From: Candidatus Nanopelagicus limnes
Lineage (GTDB): Bacteria; Actinomycetota; Actinomycetes; Nanopelagicales; Nanopelagicaceae
Reading direction: 5' to 3'
Length of the DNA: 64,000 nt
Assembly (NCBI RefSeq): GCF_002287885.2
Contig: NZ_CP016768.2
Location: 372,001 to 436,000, forward strand
Numbering within the stretch: the first letter of the stretch is position 1; each line of letters opens with the position of its first letter. A model generated the notes under the pieces. It was not told where the DNA came from and searched no databases. It saw nothing but the letters and a program-made list of their open reading frames with translations. The position numbers and the translations under genes were made by a program. Positions 21,601-29,135 of the stretch are shown here, piece after piece.

Positions 21601-22728
21601 ATGGCGAACAGTAAGGTCTCACAAGATACTGGTGATTTAAAACTAAATAGAGTCTCAAAACATTACGGTGATTTTTGCGCCGTTGATGATCTCTCATTAG
21701 TAGTTCCAGATGGTTCTTTTTTCGCACTCCTTGGACCATCTGGTTGCGGAAAAACTACAACGCTTCGAATGATTGCTGGTTTAGAGGAGCCAAGCGCTGG
21801 AACTATTTCAATTGGCGATACTGATATCACAACCCAAAAATCATATCGACGAAATGTAAATACAGTTTTCCAAAACTACGCATTATTTCCTCACCTAACA
21901 ATCTTTGAAAATATTGCCTTCGGCTTACGTCGGCGCGGAATTAAAGATGTTAAAACTGAGGTTGAAAATGCGTTAAACCTCGTGGAGATGGGCCATTTAT
22001 CTGAGCGCAAACCAAATCAATTATCAGGTGGTCAGCAACAACGTATTGCAGTTGCCAGAGCAATTGTTAATAGACCAGAGGTTTTATTACTTGATGAACC
22101 GCTGGGAGCCCTTGATCTAAAGCTTCGCCGGCAGATGCAGATTGAATTAAAGCGAATTCAAACTGAGGTTGGAATTACTTTTATTCACGTCACCCATGAT
22201 CAAGAAGAAGCAATGACAATGGCAGACACCATCGCAGTAATGAATCAAGGAAAGATTGAACAAATGGGAAGTGCCACTGATCTTTATGAGGCGCCAAAGA
22301 CCGCCTTCGTTGCTAACTTTCTAGGTCAATGTAATTTGATTAAAGGAAAGGTCACATCAAGGAGTGGGGATAAGGCAACGGTTACGGCCAAAGGATTAAA
22401 TTTCGAGGTGCCATTATCAAGAGTTGCAACAACAAATGATTCCGTGTTTTTAGGTGTGCGCCCTGAAAAGCTTCGCCTGGATGACACAGGAATTAACTCA
22501 ATTAAGAATTGCGTAGTAACGGATCGTTCATTTGTTGGTACCTCAACTCAGTACATGGTTCGTTCGCCTTGGGACTTAGAGTTAGTAGTTTTTGAGCAAA
22601 ATGATGAAGGATTACATGATCTAAGAGTTGGCGATACGGTTTCACTTGAATGGGATCCAGAACATACATTTGCATTAGATGGTGCTGGTGATATTAATGC
22701 TGGCGCTGATCTTGATGATGAAGAGTAA
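21601..22728 (+). CDS. potA: Spermidine/putrescine ABC transporter ATP-binding protein
   Basis: About 375 residues. The nucleotide-binding domain contains Walker A GPSGCGKTT, the signature LSGGQQQR, Walker B LLLDEPLGALD and the HVTHDQEEA switch. It is followed by the C-terminal TOBE regulatory domain of the polyamine/maltose type. A GTG at 21598 directly precedes the ATG at 21601 and could equally be the start. potB follows after three bases. Confidence 0.95.
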   Translation: MANSKVSQDTGDLKLNRVSKHYGDFCAVDDLSLVVPDGSFFALLGPSGCGKTTTLRMIAGLEEPSAGTISIGDTDITTQKSYRRNVNTVFQNYALFPHLTIFENIAFGLRRRGIKDVKTEVENALNLVEMGHLSERKPNQLSGGQQQRIAVARAIVNRPEVLLLDEPLGALDLKLRRQMQIELKRIQTEVGITFIHVTHDQEEAMTMADTIAVMNQGKIEQMGSATDLYEAPKTAFVANFLGQCNLIKGKVTSRSGDKATVTAKGLNFEVPLSRVATTNDSVFLGVRPEKLRLDDTGINSIKNCVVTDRSFVGTSTQYMVRSPWDLELVVFEQNDEGLHDLRVGDTVSLEWDPEHTFALDGAGDINAGADLDDEE

Positions 22729-22731
22729 GTA

Positions 22732-23634
22732 ATGGCTTTTCTGCACGCAGTTTCATCTGGAACTTCAGCTACAAAAAGCGTGTTAAAAAGTAAATCTCTC
22801 ACGCCCTACCTACTACTCGCACCAGGCTTAATTTGGTTAGTTACATTTTTTATTATTCCTATATTTTCATTGGCCAGCACATCAACAATGGTCAGACCCG
22901 ATGGCGCTCAAGTTGGGGTTTATGAACAAAAGCTTAGGTTTGCAAATTATGTAGATGCTTTTATTGCTAATCAAGACCAATACGTTAGATCTTTCTTCTA
23001 CGCAGCCCTTGCCACAATTTTAGCCCTTGCAATTGCATACCCACTTGCTTATGCAATTGCTTTTAAATCAGGTAAGTATCGAAATATTTTACTTGTCTTA
23101 GTTATTGCTCCATTTTTTACCTCTTTCTTATTACGAACTATTGCCTGGACTCAGATTTTGGCTGACTCTGGCCCTGTAGTTTCGACAATACAAGTATTGC
23201 CATTTGTGGATGAGTTGTTTCGAATTAACAACACCTCAACTGCAGTTGTGATTGGTTTGGCATATAACTTTCTTCCATTTATGACCTTGCCACTTTATGC
23301 AAGCCTTGAGCGAATTGATCCAAGAACTCTTGAGGCAGCAGGAGATCTTTATGCAAATGGTCTAACCACCTTTAGAAAGGTGACACTTCCATTATCTATG
23401 CCAGGTGTTGTTGCTGGCACACTTTTAACATTTATCCCTGCAGCTGGTGATTATGTGAACGCTGCGATCTTAGGTAATCCAAATACCAAGATGATTGGAA
23501 ATGTTATTGAGTCTCGCTTCTTTGCTGTGGTGGATTACCCAACTGCTGCTGCGCTTTCATTTACTTTAATGGCAACAATTTTAATTTTAGTAACACTTTA
23601 TATTCGAAAATCTGGAACGGATGAGTTGGTATGA
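22732..23634 (+). CDS. potB: Spermidine/putrescine ABC transporter permease
   Basis: 300 residues with six predicted membrane spans. The first follows a polar N-terminus (LLLAPGLIWLVTFFIIPIF). The cytoplasmic EAA loop is at LEAAGDLYANGLTTFRKVTLPLSMPG. It overlaps potC by four bases. It forms the translocation channel with PotC. Confidence 0.94.
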   Translation: MAFLHAVSSGTSATKSVLKSKSLTPYLLLAPGLIWLVTFFIIPIFSLASTSTMVRPDGAQVGVYEQKLRFANYVDAFIANQDQYVRSFFYAALATILALAIAYPLAYAIAFKSGKYRNILLVLVIAPFFTSFLLRTIAWTQILADSGPVVSTIQVLPFVDELFRINNTSTAVVIGLAYNFLPFMTLPLYASLERIDPRTLEAAGDLYANGLTTFRKVTLPLSMPGVVAGTLLTFIPAAGDYVNAAILGNPNTKMIGNVIESRFFAVVDYPTAAALSFTLMATILILVTLYIRKSGTDELV

Positions 23635-24458
23635 CAACTATCAACGCTCCAATGCCAAGTTTGAGTCATCGTGCCTCAAGATGGTTTTCCCGAAACTTAA
23701 TTAGAATTTATGCAGCGCTGGCATTTATCTATCTATTTATTCCAGTTGCCTACACATTTGCCTTCTCCTTTAATAATGCCGGAAAAAGCAACCTGGTTTG
23801 GCAAGGTTTTACTTTAGAAAACTGGAAAAACCCATGTGGTGCACCGCAAGTTTGTGAGGCGGTAGGAAACTCATTAAAGATTGGTGTGATCTCAACTTTA
23901 CTGGCCACCATATTAGGAACCATGATTGCTTTTGCATTAGGTAGATATAAATTCAAAGGGCGCACATCAACAAATCTTCTAATTTTCCTTCCAATGGCAA
24001 CACCTGAGGTTGTACTCGGCGCCTCTTTACTTGCAATGTTTTTAAACCTTCGAGTCAATCCTAGTTTTTGGACCATCGTTATCTCACACGTAATGTTTTG
24101 TATCTCCTTTGTAGTGGTAACTGTTAAGGCAAGAATTGCTTCACTTGATCCTCGGCTTGAACAAGCTGCAATGGACCTTTATGCAAATGAGAAGGAAACC
24201 TTTAGATATGTAACTTTGCCACTTGTTATGCCAGGTATTGCAGGTGCGGCTCTCTTGGCCTTTTCACTTTCCTTTGATGATTTTATTATTACTAATTTTA
24301 ACTCTGGCACAGTTTCAACATTTCCAAAGTTTGTTTATGTCTCAGCTGCTCGCGGAATTCCAGCACAAGCAAATGTGATTGGTAGTGCGATGTTCTTTAT
24401 TGCTTTAATTATTGTGATAGTCGGGCAAGTTGTTAGCCGGAAGAGAAAGAAGTCGTAA
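23631..24458 (+). CDS. potC: Spermidine/putrescine ABC transporter permease
   Basis: 275 residues with six membrane spans, paralogous to potB. The EAA loop is LEQAAMDLYANEKETFRYVTLPLVMPG. It ends 40 bases from the stop of a convergent small gene (24499-24642). No strong intrinsic terminator is seen; a weak GCTAA/TTAGC dyad lies at 24483-24503. Confidence 0.94.
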   Translation: MTTINAPMPSLSHRASRWFSRNLIRIYAALAFIYLFIPVAYTFAFSFNNAGKSNLVWQGFTLENWKNPCGAPQVCEAVGNSLKIGVISTLLATILGTMIAFALGRYKFKGRTSTNLLIFLPMATPEVVLGASLLAMFLNLRVNPSFWTIVISHVMFCISFVVVTVKARIASLDPRLEQAAMDLYANEKETFRYVTLPLVMPGIAGAALLAFSLSFDDFIITNFNSGTVSTFPKFVYVSAARGIPAQANVIGSAMFFIALIIVIVGQVVSRKRKKS

Positions 24459-24498
24459 GGAAAGCAAGAACTTTTAAGATAAGCTAATTTTTATTAAC

Positions 24499-24642
24499 TT
24501 AGCCGTCTAACCCATAAGGATCATTTTCATTTAAAGAGCGCTTTCTAATTCTAATTTTATGAATCGACTGGTCAGTTTCTGGATCATAGAACTCAATGCG
24601 CTTACCGAAAATTAAATCTGCAAGCCAGTCTAGAAAACGCAC
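24499..24642 (-). CDS. Small uncharacterised protein (47 residues)
   Basis: A minus-strand frame of 48 codons starts GTG at 24642 and ends TAA at 24499. GGAAGGA lies about five bases upstream of the GTG, a clear Shine-Dalgarno sequence. The protein begins with an amphipathic/hydrophobic helix (RFLDWLADLIFGKRIEF), then a charged middle with KIRIRKRSL and an acidic end. It is soluble or peripherally membrane-bound rather than membrane-spanning. Its codon use resembles the neighbours. Function unknown. It faces potC and diverges from the truncated speB copy. Confidence 0.65.
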   Translation of the reverse strand: MRFLDWLADLIFGKRIEFYDPETDQSIHKIRIRKRSLNENDPYGLDG

Positions 24643-24760
24643 TGGGTTCCTTCCTAAATTTATGTGTCTTCAATTTTGAAGAGACTGAATGCTACTGCTT
24701 TAACTGCTGTAATTGGCTATAGGTAGTCATTTTTTTACCTCACCAATTAACTACTGGATA

Positions 24761-24773
24761 TATACTTAAGCCT
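24761..24773 (+). promoter_or_regulatory. -10 element before the truncated speB copy
   Basis: TATACT at 24761-24766 lies seven bases before the ATG at 24774. The second speB copy has the same hexamer six bases before its ATG, so the duplicate keeps a promoter-like start. Confidence 0.55.
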
Positions 24774-24847
24774 ATGACCAATATCGGCAATATGTATGGC
24801 CCAGATTTCACCTTTCTTGGTATTCCAAGATGTGATTTAGATAAGCC
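24774..24847 (+). repeat. Direct repeat, left copy (74 bp, speB start)
   Basis: Matches 28137-28210 at 72 of 74 positions in the same orientation; the two differences are silent in the speB frame. Confidence 0.95.
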
Positions 24848-24857
24848 GTTTATTTAG
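24774..24857 (+). pseudogene. Truncated duplicate of the agmatinase 5' end
   Basis: The first 74 bases (24774-24847) match the start of the intact speB at 28137-28210 with only two differences. Both are third-position silent changes (Thr ACC/ACT and Gly GGT/GGC). After the codon for Lys24 the match ends, and the frame closes three codons later (P, F, I, TAG at 24855-24857), leaving a 27-residue remnant. The upstream -10-like TATACT is also present. This is the left junction of the segment carrying the two peptidases. Confidence 0.85.
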
Positions 24858-24871
24858 TTTTAATATCCATA
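24858..24871. repeat. 14-bp inverted repeat, left copy
   Basis: TTTTAATATCCATA at 24858-24871 is the exact reverse complement of 28089-28102. It starts 11 bases after the left speB repeat. The pair brackets the two peptidase genes over 3245 bases. AT-rich, so chance cannot be fully excluded. Confidence 0.6.
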
Positions 24872-25084
24872 CATATTCGGGCTATGTACGAACCTTCTAG
24901 ATTTCTAGAATTAGCAATAATCTACAGCCAGGGTCTGACATCTCCTAAATATTGAACGGATATAGGTCAGATTTGGGCGAATCTCGTTTAAAGCTAATCA
25001 AAAGAGAATGTCAGTGGTCTTTGACAGTATGTGGATACTGGGAGAGGTATTGAAATCATTCGCCTTTGTATTTAAGGTTAAGTT
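24872..25084. other. Non-coding region ahead of the first peptidase
   Basis: No gene is seen. A TTGACA at about 25027 could be a -35 element for the peptidase pair, but no good -10 lies at 16-18 bases. GGAGAGG at about 25040 is too far from the ATG to be its Shine-Dalgarno sequence; AAGGTTAAGTT just before ATG 25085 could serve. Confidence 0.4.
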
Positions 25085-26650
25085 ATGAAGAAAAAGGTAA
25101 TCGCTTGCTTATCAATACTTTCTCTATCTCTACCCCTAGTTCCAGCCAGTGCTGCAGTGAAAGCTGGGAGTGTTTGCAAAAAGGTCGGTATTACTTCAGT
25201 TGTATCTAGTAAAACTTATACATGCATTAAATCTGGAAAGAAATTGGTTTGGAATAAGGGAGTTAGTAAATCAATTAATTCTGGCAGTTCAGGCCGTGAT
25301 TGGGCATCAATACGTTCGACAGATGCTGGATTTATAAATGAATACAACGGCTGGACTACGTACGAAAAAGATCTAAGCGGAAAATTAGGAGAAATTCAGT
25401 CTGCTTATTTTAATTACTCTAGAGCCAGCGGAATGTATAGAATTGCAAAATATGAATTAGGTACCAGCAGACCCACGGCAACTCTTTCAAGTACTAGTTC
25501 CGACCTCCCAATTAGTCAGTGTCAAATTAGCGATCCACCTAACACAGGTTTAGCAGGTTTCCCAAATTTACTAGGTCCTGGTTCTAGAGACTATTTAAAT
25601 TCAATTAAAGTTCCTGGCCCAAAAATGGTTGTTCAAGTGATTCCCATATTTGCCCCTGACTCAGCAATGCCATTGAAATCTCCCATACAAGATTATGATG
25701 TTTACCTAGATTTTATTAAATCCTGGGCTGAATATTCATCTGATGGCGAGTCAAATATTCAAATTAGAGTACCTCAGAGTTATTTATCTTTTTCAAAAAA
25801 TCTTGCAAATTACAAACTTACGCATATAAATAATCATGATAATCCTGAAAATATTAGGTTTGCAAAAGATATGATCGCAGAAGTTGATTCAGCGATAGAT
25901 TTTACGGGTGCAAATGCCGTCTTAGTTGTTGTACCTCCTGGAACTCAACACAAAGTTTTTCAACAATCAGTGTTAAAAAATTTCACTACCAGTGAGGGGA
26001 AAATCAACTCTGGAATGTCTACGACTCCTCTTACACTTACAGGATTAAATGACTTAGACGATGCTAATAAGCGACTTTCAAACTTCATCGTTCCTTACTG
26101 GTGGCTTCATGAGTTCTATCACGCAGGGTACGGTTTTAATGACCATCACGGCGCTTGGAACAGTCCTGATAAGTATGGGTTAGGTGAGTGGACATTAATG
26201 AGTGGTCATGGGGGAGATTTATCTGCATGGGAAAAATGGATCCTTGGGTTTACAACGGATTCACAAGTGCATTGTTTAAATACCACTCAATCCCAAACTC
26301 GCTGGATTGCTCCTTCTAGTGTAAAAACTAAAGAGAAGAAATTGATTGTTATTCCTCTGACACAATCTAAAGGGATTGTCATTGAGTCTATTAGGCCTGC
26401 AGGGCTTTACTACAAGATTCCAAAGTTAAGTAATGGAGTACTTGTCTATGAAGTAAATCTTGATGTTAGAGATCCTGGCTTAGAACTTAAATTGGTACTT
26501 CCTACAAATAGAAATCCAGATCAACCGCCTACGTGGTTATCGCAAGCGACGCTTAGGGGGGGTGAATCTGTGGTTTCAAATGGCCATAAAATTACAATCG
26601 TTGAATCTGGTGATTTCGGTGATGTAATTAAAGTTGAGAAGGTTCCTTAA
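25085..26650 (+). CDS. Secreted M6-like zinc metallopeptidase (first of a pair)
   Basis: 521 residues. A Sec signal peptide (KKK, hydrophobic core, cleavage likely after ASA at about residue 23) is followed by a 35-residue Cys-pair module ending in GKKLVWNKG (to about residue 59). The peptidase part has HEFYH at 342-346, then an Asp/His-rich stretch, and GEWTLMSGHGGDLSAWEKWILGF, as in M6 immune-inhibitor-A-like enzymes. The C-terminal GVLVYEVN / GESVVSNGHKITI region also fits M6 proteins. The third zinc ligand is not at the canonical HExxHxxGxxH position. It is followed after three bases by a paralogue. Substrate unknown; probably an extracellular protein. Confidence 0.75.
   Translation: MKKKVIACLSILSLSLPLVPASAAVKAGSVCKKVGITSVVSSKTYTCIKSGKKLVWNKGVSKSINSGSSGRDWASIRSTDAGFINEYNGWTTYEKDLSGKLGEIQSAYFNYSRASGMYRIAKYELGTSRPTATLSSTSSDLPISQCQISDPPNTGLAGFPNLLGPGSRDYLNSIKVPGPKMVVQVIPIFAPDSAMPLKSPIQDYDVYLDFIKSWAEYSSDGESNIQIRVPQSYLSFSKNLANYKLTHINNHDNPENIRFAKDMIAEVDSAIDFTGANAVLVVVPPGTQHKVFQQSVLKNFTTSEGKINSGMSTTPLTLTGLNDLDDANKRLSNFIVPYWWLHEFYHAGYGFNDHHGAWNSPDKYGLGEWTLMSGHGGDLSAWEKWILGFTTDSQVHCLNTTQSQTRWIAPSSVKTKEKKLIVIPLTQSKGIVIESIRPAGLYYKIPKLSNGVLVYEVNLDVRDPGLELKLVLPTNRNPDQPPTWLSQATLRGGESVVSNGHKITIVESGDFGDVIKVEKVP
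25124..25260 (+). repeat. Paralogous direct repeat, copy 1 (signal peptide/Cys module)
   Basis: Aligns without gaps with 26699-26835, about 88% identical by eye. It covers the end of the signal peptide and the Cys-pair module; downstream parts of the two genes are far less alike. It points to recent duplication or gene conversion of this module. Confidence 0.85.
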
Positions 26651-26653
26651 ATC

Positions 26654-28048
26654 ATGAAAAATAAGTCAGTAATTCTTTCATCAGTACTTATTGCTTGCCT
26701 ATCTCTACCCCTAGTTCCAGCAAGTGCTGCTGTGAAAGCTGGAGGTGTCTGTAAAAAGGCTGGAATCACTTCAGTTGTATCTAGTAAGACTTACACATGT
26801 ATTAAATCTGGCAAGAAGTTGGTTTGGAATAAAGGAATCTCAACGACATCATCAGTTCAATTTGCTGAAGTTGGCACAACAGTAGATGTTGAATCTTGCA
26901 AGTTGTTAGATGCTAGAACTAACAAACTGCAGCCAAACAATGTTGGTTTTCCTCTTCAGGAAGATATCATTCCAGCAGCTGGCAATTTAAATGTAATTGT
27001 TATTCCAGTTGATTTCAGTGATAGGCCTGGAGGTCAATTACCTTCTGAATATTTGATTGATCAAACAAATAAAATGAATGAGTGGTACAGATTTTTCTCT
27101 GGTAATAAGGTGAATCTCTCCTTCCAAATCGGTAAAGAGTGGGTAAGGGCCCCGAAAGCTGACTCAGAATATGTTGTTCCAAAAAGCGTTGCAAATTCGG
27201 CAGGAGTTGCAGTAGACGTTCAATTTAAAATGGCCCAAGACATAGTCACTGCTTCTAACAATCAATTTGATTTTAAGAAATCAAATATTTTGTTTTTTTA
27301 TACGCCAACAGTAAAAAGTGTTGACCAAGATATGGGTGGCCGAGGTATAAGTTTGAATACATCTGATGGCGCAAAAAACTTCTTTTTTTGGGGTGGGGGC
27401 GCTTACCATTTTGATGATAGAAATATTAGAGCAAGTGTAAAAAGAGAAAAGATGTGGGCATTTTGGATTCATGAAATGCTTCACTCGCAAAGCTTGGCAC
27501 TACATTCACCTGCAAATGGTTCTTCAACGGGATTACATGCAGATCAGTATGGAAGTTCACTAGCAATTGATTCTTGGGAACTTTTTAGGCTGGGGTGGAT
27601 TGAGAATGCGAATGTTGCATGTCTTGATAATTCGCTTGGCATAAGCAATAGATTAATTCTAAAACCAATTGAGATGGGAAGTAAGATTGCTAGATTTGCC
27701 ATAATCAAGTTAAATTCCTATGAAGCATTAGTAATCGAATCTCGAAGACCCACTGGATACTCCAAGGAATGGAAGCCAGACCAAAAAGGAATCTTGGTTT
27801 ACAGAATTGATGTCAGAAATGACAACGATCGATCTGGTGAATCCACTGGCGATACGGGAAATTCACCTGCATTTCCAAAATGGGGATATTTGTTAAGTCC
27901 AGATTCCAAGAATTTAGAAACACTTACACCTTATGAAATTGAGCGTTATATTTTAAGAACTAACCAAACAATTACTTACTCAAACATTAGAATTAAATTG
28001 TTAAATTCTGCCACTGACAAGGATTTGGTAGAAGTTACTAAATCTTAA
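26654..28048 (+). CDS. Secreted M6-like zinc metallopeptidase (second of a pair)
   Basis: 464 residues. The signal peptide (cleavage after about residue 25) and Cys-pair module are nearly the same as in the upstream gene. Then comes an M6-type segment (NVIVIPVDFSDRPGG, WYRFFSGNKV). The catalytic motif is HEMLH at 273-277, with a further His seven residues after the motif, followed by DSWELFRLGWI. The C-terminal KGILVYRID region matches the M6 pattern. It starts three bases after the first peptidase stop, so the two are almost surely co-transcribed. Function and substrate are inferred only at the level of extracellular proteolysis. Confidence 0.75.
   Translation: MKNKSVILSSVLIACLSLPLVPASAAVKAGGVCKKAGITSVVSSKTYTCIKSGKKLVWNKGISTTSSVQFAEVGTTVDVESCKLLDARTNKLQPNNVGFPLQEDIIPAAGNLNVIVIPVDFSDRPGGQLPSEYLIDQTNKMNEWYRFFSGNKVNLSFQIGKEWVRAPKADSEYVVPKSVANSAGVAVDVQFKMAQDIVTASNNQFDFKKSNILFFYTPTVKSVDQDMGGRGISLNTSDGAKNFFFWGGGAYHFDDRNIRASVKREKMWAFWIHEMLHSQSLALHSPANGSSTGLHADQYGSSLAIDSWELFRLGWIENANVACLDNSLGISNRLILKPIEMGSKIARFAIIKLNSYEALVIESRRPTGYSKEWKPDQKGILVYRIDVRNDNDRSGESTGDTGNSPAFPKWGYLLSPDSKNLETLTPYEIERYILRTNQTITYSNIRIKLLNSATDKDLVEVTKS
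26699..26835 (+). repeat. Paralogous direct repeat, copy 2 (signal peptide/Cys module)
   Basis: Partner of 25124-25260; same length without gaps, mostly silent differences. Confidence 0.85.
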
Positions 28049-28088
28049 GTTACGGCCTACTATTAGCCATTCTTTACACCTCTCAGAT

Positions 28089-28102
28089 TATGGATATTAA
28101 AA
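28089..28102. repeat. 14-bp inverted repeat, right copy
   Basis: TATGGATATTAAAA, exact reverse complement of 24858-24871. It lies 34 bases before the intact speB ATG. Confidence 0.6.
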
Positions 28103-28124
28103 TCACTATTGAACCAAGTACATA

Positions 28125-28136
28125 TATACTTCTCAC
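28125..28136 (+). promoter_or_regulatory. -10 element of a leaderless speB transcript
   Basis: TATACT at 28125-28130 is followed by six bases and the ATG at 28137. No Shine-Dalgarno sequence precedes the ATG, so a leaderless message is likely. Confidence 0.6.
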
Positions 28137-28210
28137 ATGACCAATATCGGCAATATGTATGGCCCAGATTTCACTTTTCTTGGCATTCCAAGATGTGATT
28201 TAGATAAGCC
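28137..28210 (+). repeat. Direct repeat, right copy (74 bp, intact speB start)
   Basis: Partner of 24774-24847, with two silent differences. This copy continues into the full-length gene. Confidence 0.95.
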
Positions 28211-29135
28211 TGAAAGCTATAAAGGTGCTGATGTAATTATTGTTGGCGCACCAATTGATAGCGGAACATCTCACCGATCAGGGGCGAAGATGGGTCCGCA
28301 AGCCATTCGAATGGGCGATTATCTTCCACATGATTCCTCCCGGCCACATCTTGCAATGCGAATTGATCCACTACAAAAACTAAAGATTTTTGATGCAGGT
28401 GACTTACTTATGTCAGGTGGAGATTTAGTGAATTCACTTAAGGTTTTAGAGGCTGCAACTGAGAAGATTTCAAAGGCTGGCGCAATCGCTGTTGTATTAG
28501 GGGGAGATCATTCAATTGCTTCAGCTGATGTGGCAGGAATTGCAAATCATTTAGGTAAGGGCAAAGTTTCAATGATTCATTTTGATGCTCATGCTGATAC
28601 TGGTGAGGATCAGTTTGGCGCACTAATTGGTCATGGCACACCAATGCGCAGATTAATTGAATCAGGATCTGTTCGTGGAGATCGCTTTTTGCAATTAGGA
28701 CTTCGTGGTTACTGGCCAGATGATGCCACTTTAAAGTGGATGGCTGGCAAAGGAATGAAATCTTATGAGATGACTGAGATTCATCACCGCGGAATGAAAG
28801 CGGTATTGGATGAATCATTTGCAATTCTTACCGATGGTTGTGATGGTGTCTTTTTATCAGTTGATATTGATGTAGTTGATCCAGGTATGGCGCCCGGTAC
28901 TGGCACACCAGAGCCAGGGGGAATGACAAGCAGAGAGTTACTAGAAGCGGTGCGAAGAATTTGTTTTGAATTACCAATTGTTGGCATTGACGTGGTTGAG
29001 GTTGCACCTGCTTATGACAGCAGCGATATCACTGCAATCTTGGCTAATCGAGTGGTGCTTGAGGCACTTAGTGCGATTGCGCTTAAGAAATCAGGCGGCG
29101 CGTATTCTGCAACTAGAAACTTACTAGATCGTTAG
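28137..29135 (+). CDS. speB: Agmatinase / ureohydrolase family protein
   Basis: 332 residues. It hydrolyses agmatine to putrescine and urea. Manganese-binding motifs of the arginase fold are present: GGDHS near 123-127, DAHADTGE near 150, and SVDIDVVDPGMAPGTGTPEPGG near 242-262. The neighbourhood (polyamine importer, aminoaldehyde dehydrogenase, GABA aminotransferase) supports agmatinase; guanidinobutyrase is the main alternative. Its first 74 bases are duplicated at 24774. It ends directly against the stop of the convergent gabT with no bases between. Confidence 0.9.
   Translation: MTNIGNMYGPDFTFLGIPRCDLDKPESYKGADVIIVGAPIDSGTSHRSGAKMGPQAIRMGDYLPHDSSRPHLAMRIDPLQKLKIFDAGDLLMSGGDLVNSLKVLEAATEKISKAGAIAVVLGGDHSIASADVAGIANHLGKGKVSMIHFDAHADTGEDQFGALIGHGTPMRRLIESGSVRGDRFLQLGLRGYWPDDATLKWMAGKGMKSYEMTEIHHRGMKAVLDESFAILTDGCDGVFLSVDIDVVDPGMAPGTGTPEPGGMTSRELLEAVRRICFELPIVGIDVVEVAPAYDSSDITAILANRVVLEALSAIALKKSGGAYSATRNLLDR

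Larger units (their letters stand above)
24774..28136. other. Inserted or recombined segment splitting the speB 5' region
   Basis: A segment of about 3.3 kb with two paralogous secreted metallopeptidase genes lies between two copies of the speB start. The only speB that continues is the right one. The layout implies that foreign or rearranged DNA entered between the polyamine importer and agmatinase. There is no transposase, integrase or tRNA. A 14-bp perfect inverted repeat lies near both edges. Mechanism unknown; homologous replacement by DNA from a related strain is one explanation. Confidence 0.6.

Noticed and set aside
24651-24690. TCTTCAA-TT-TTGAAGA dyad upstream of the 47-residue gene
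   Set aside because: A perfect 7-bp AT-rich dyad, but without a T-run or known operator similarity, so no function can be assigned.
24774-28136. Classification of the peptidase segment as a named transposon or prophage
   Set aside because: No transposase, integrase, phage gene or short target-site duplication is seen; the flanking repeat is 74 bases of coding sequence with silent differences.
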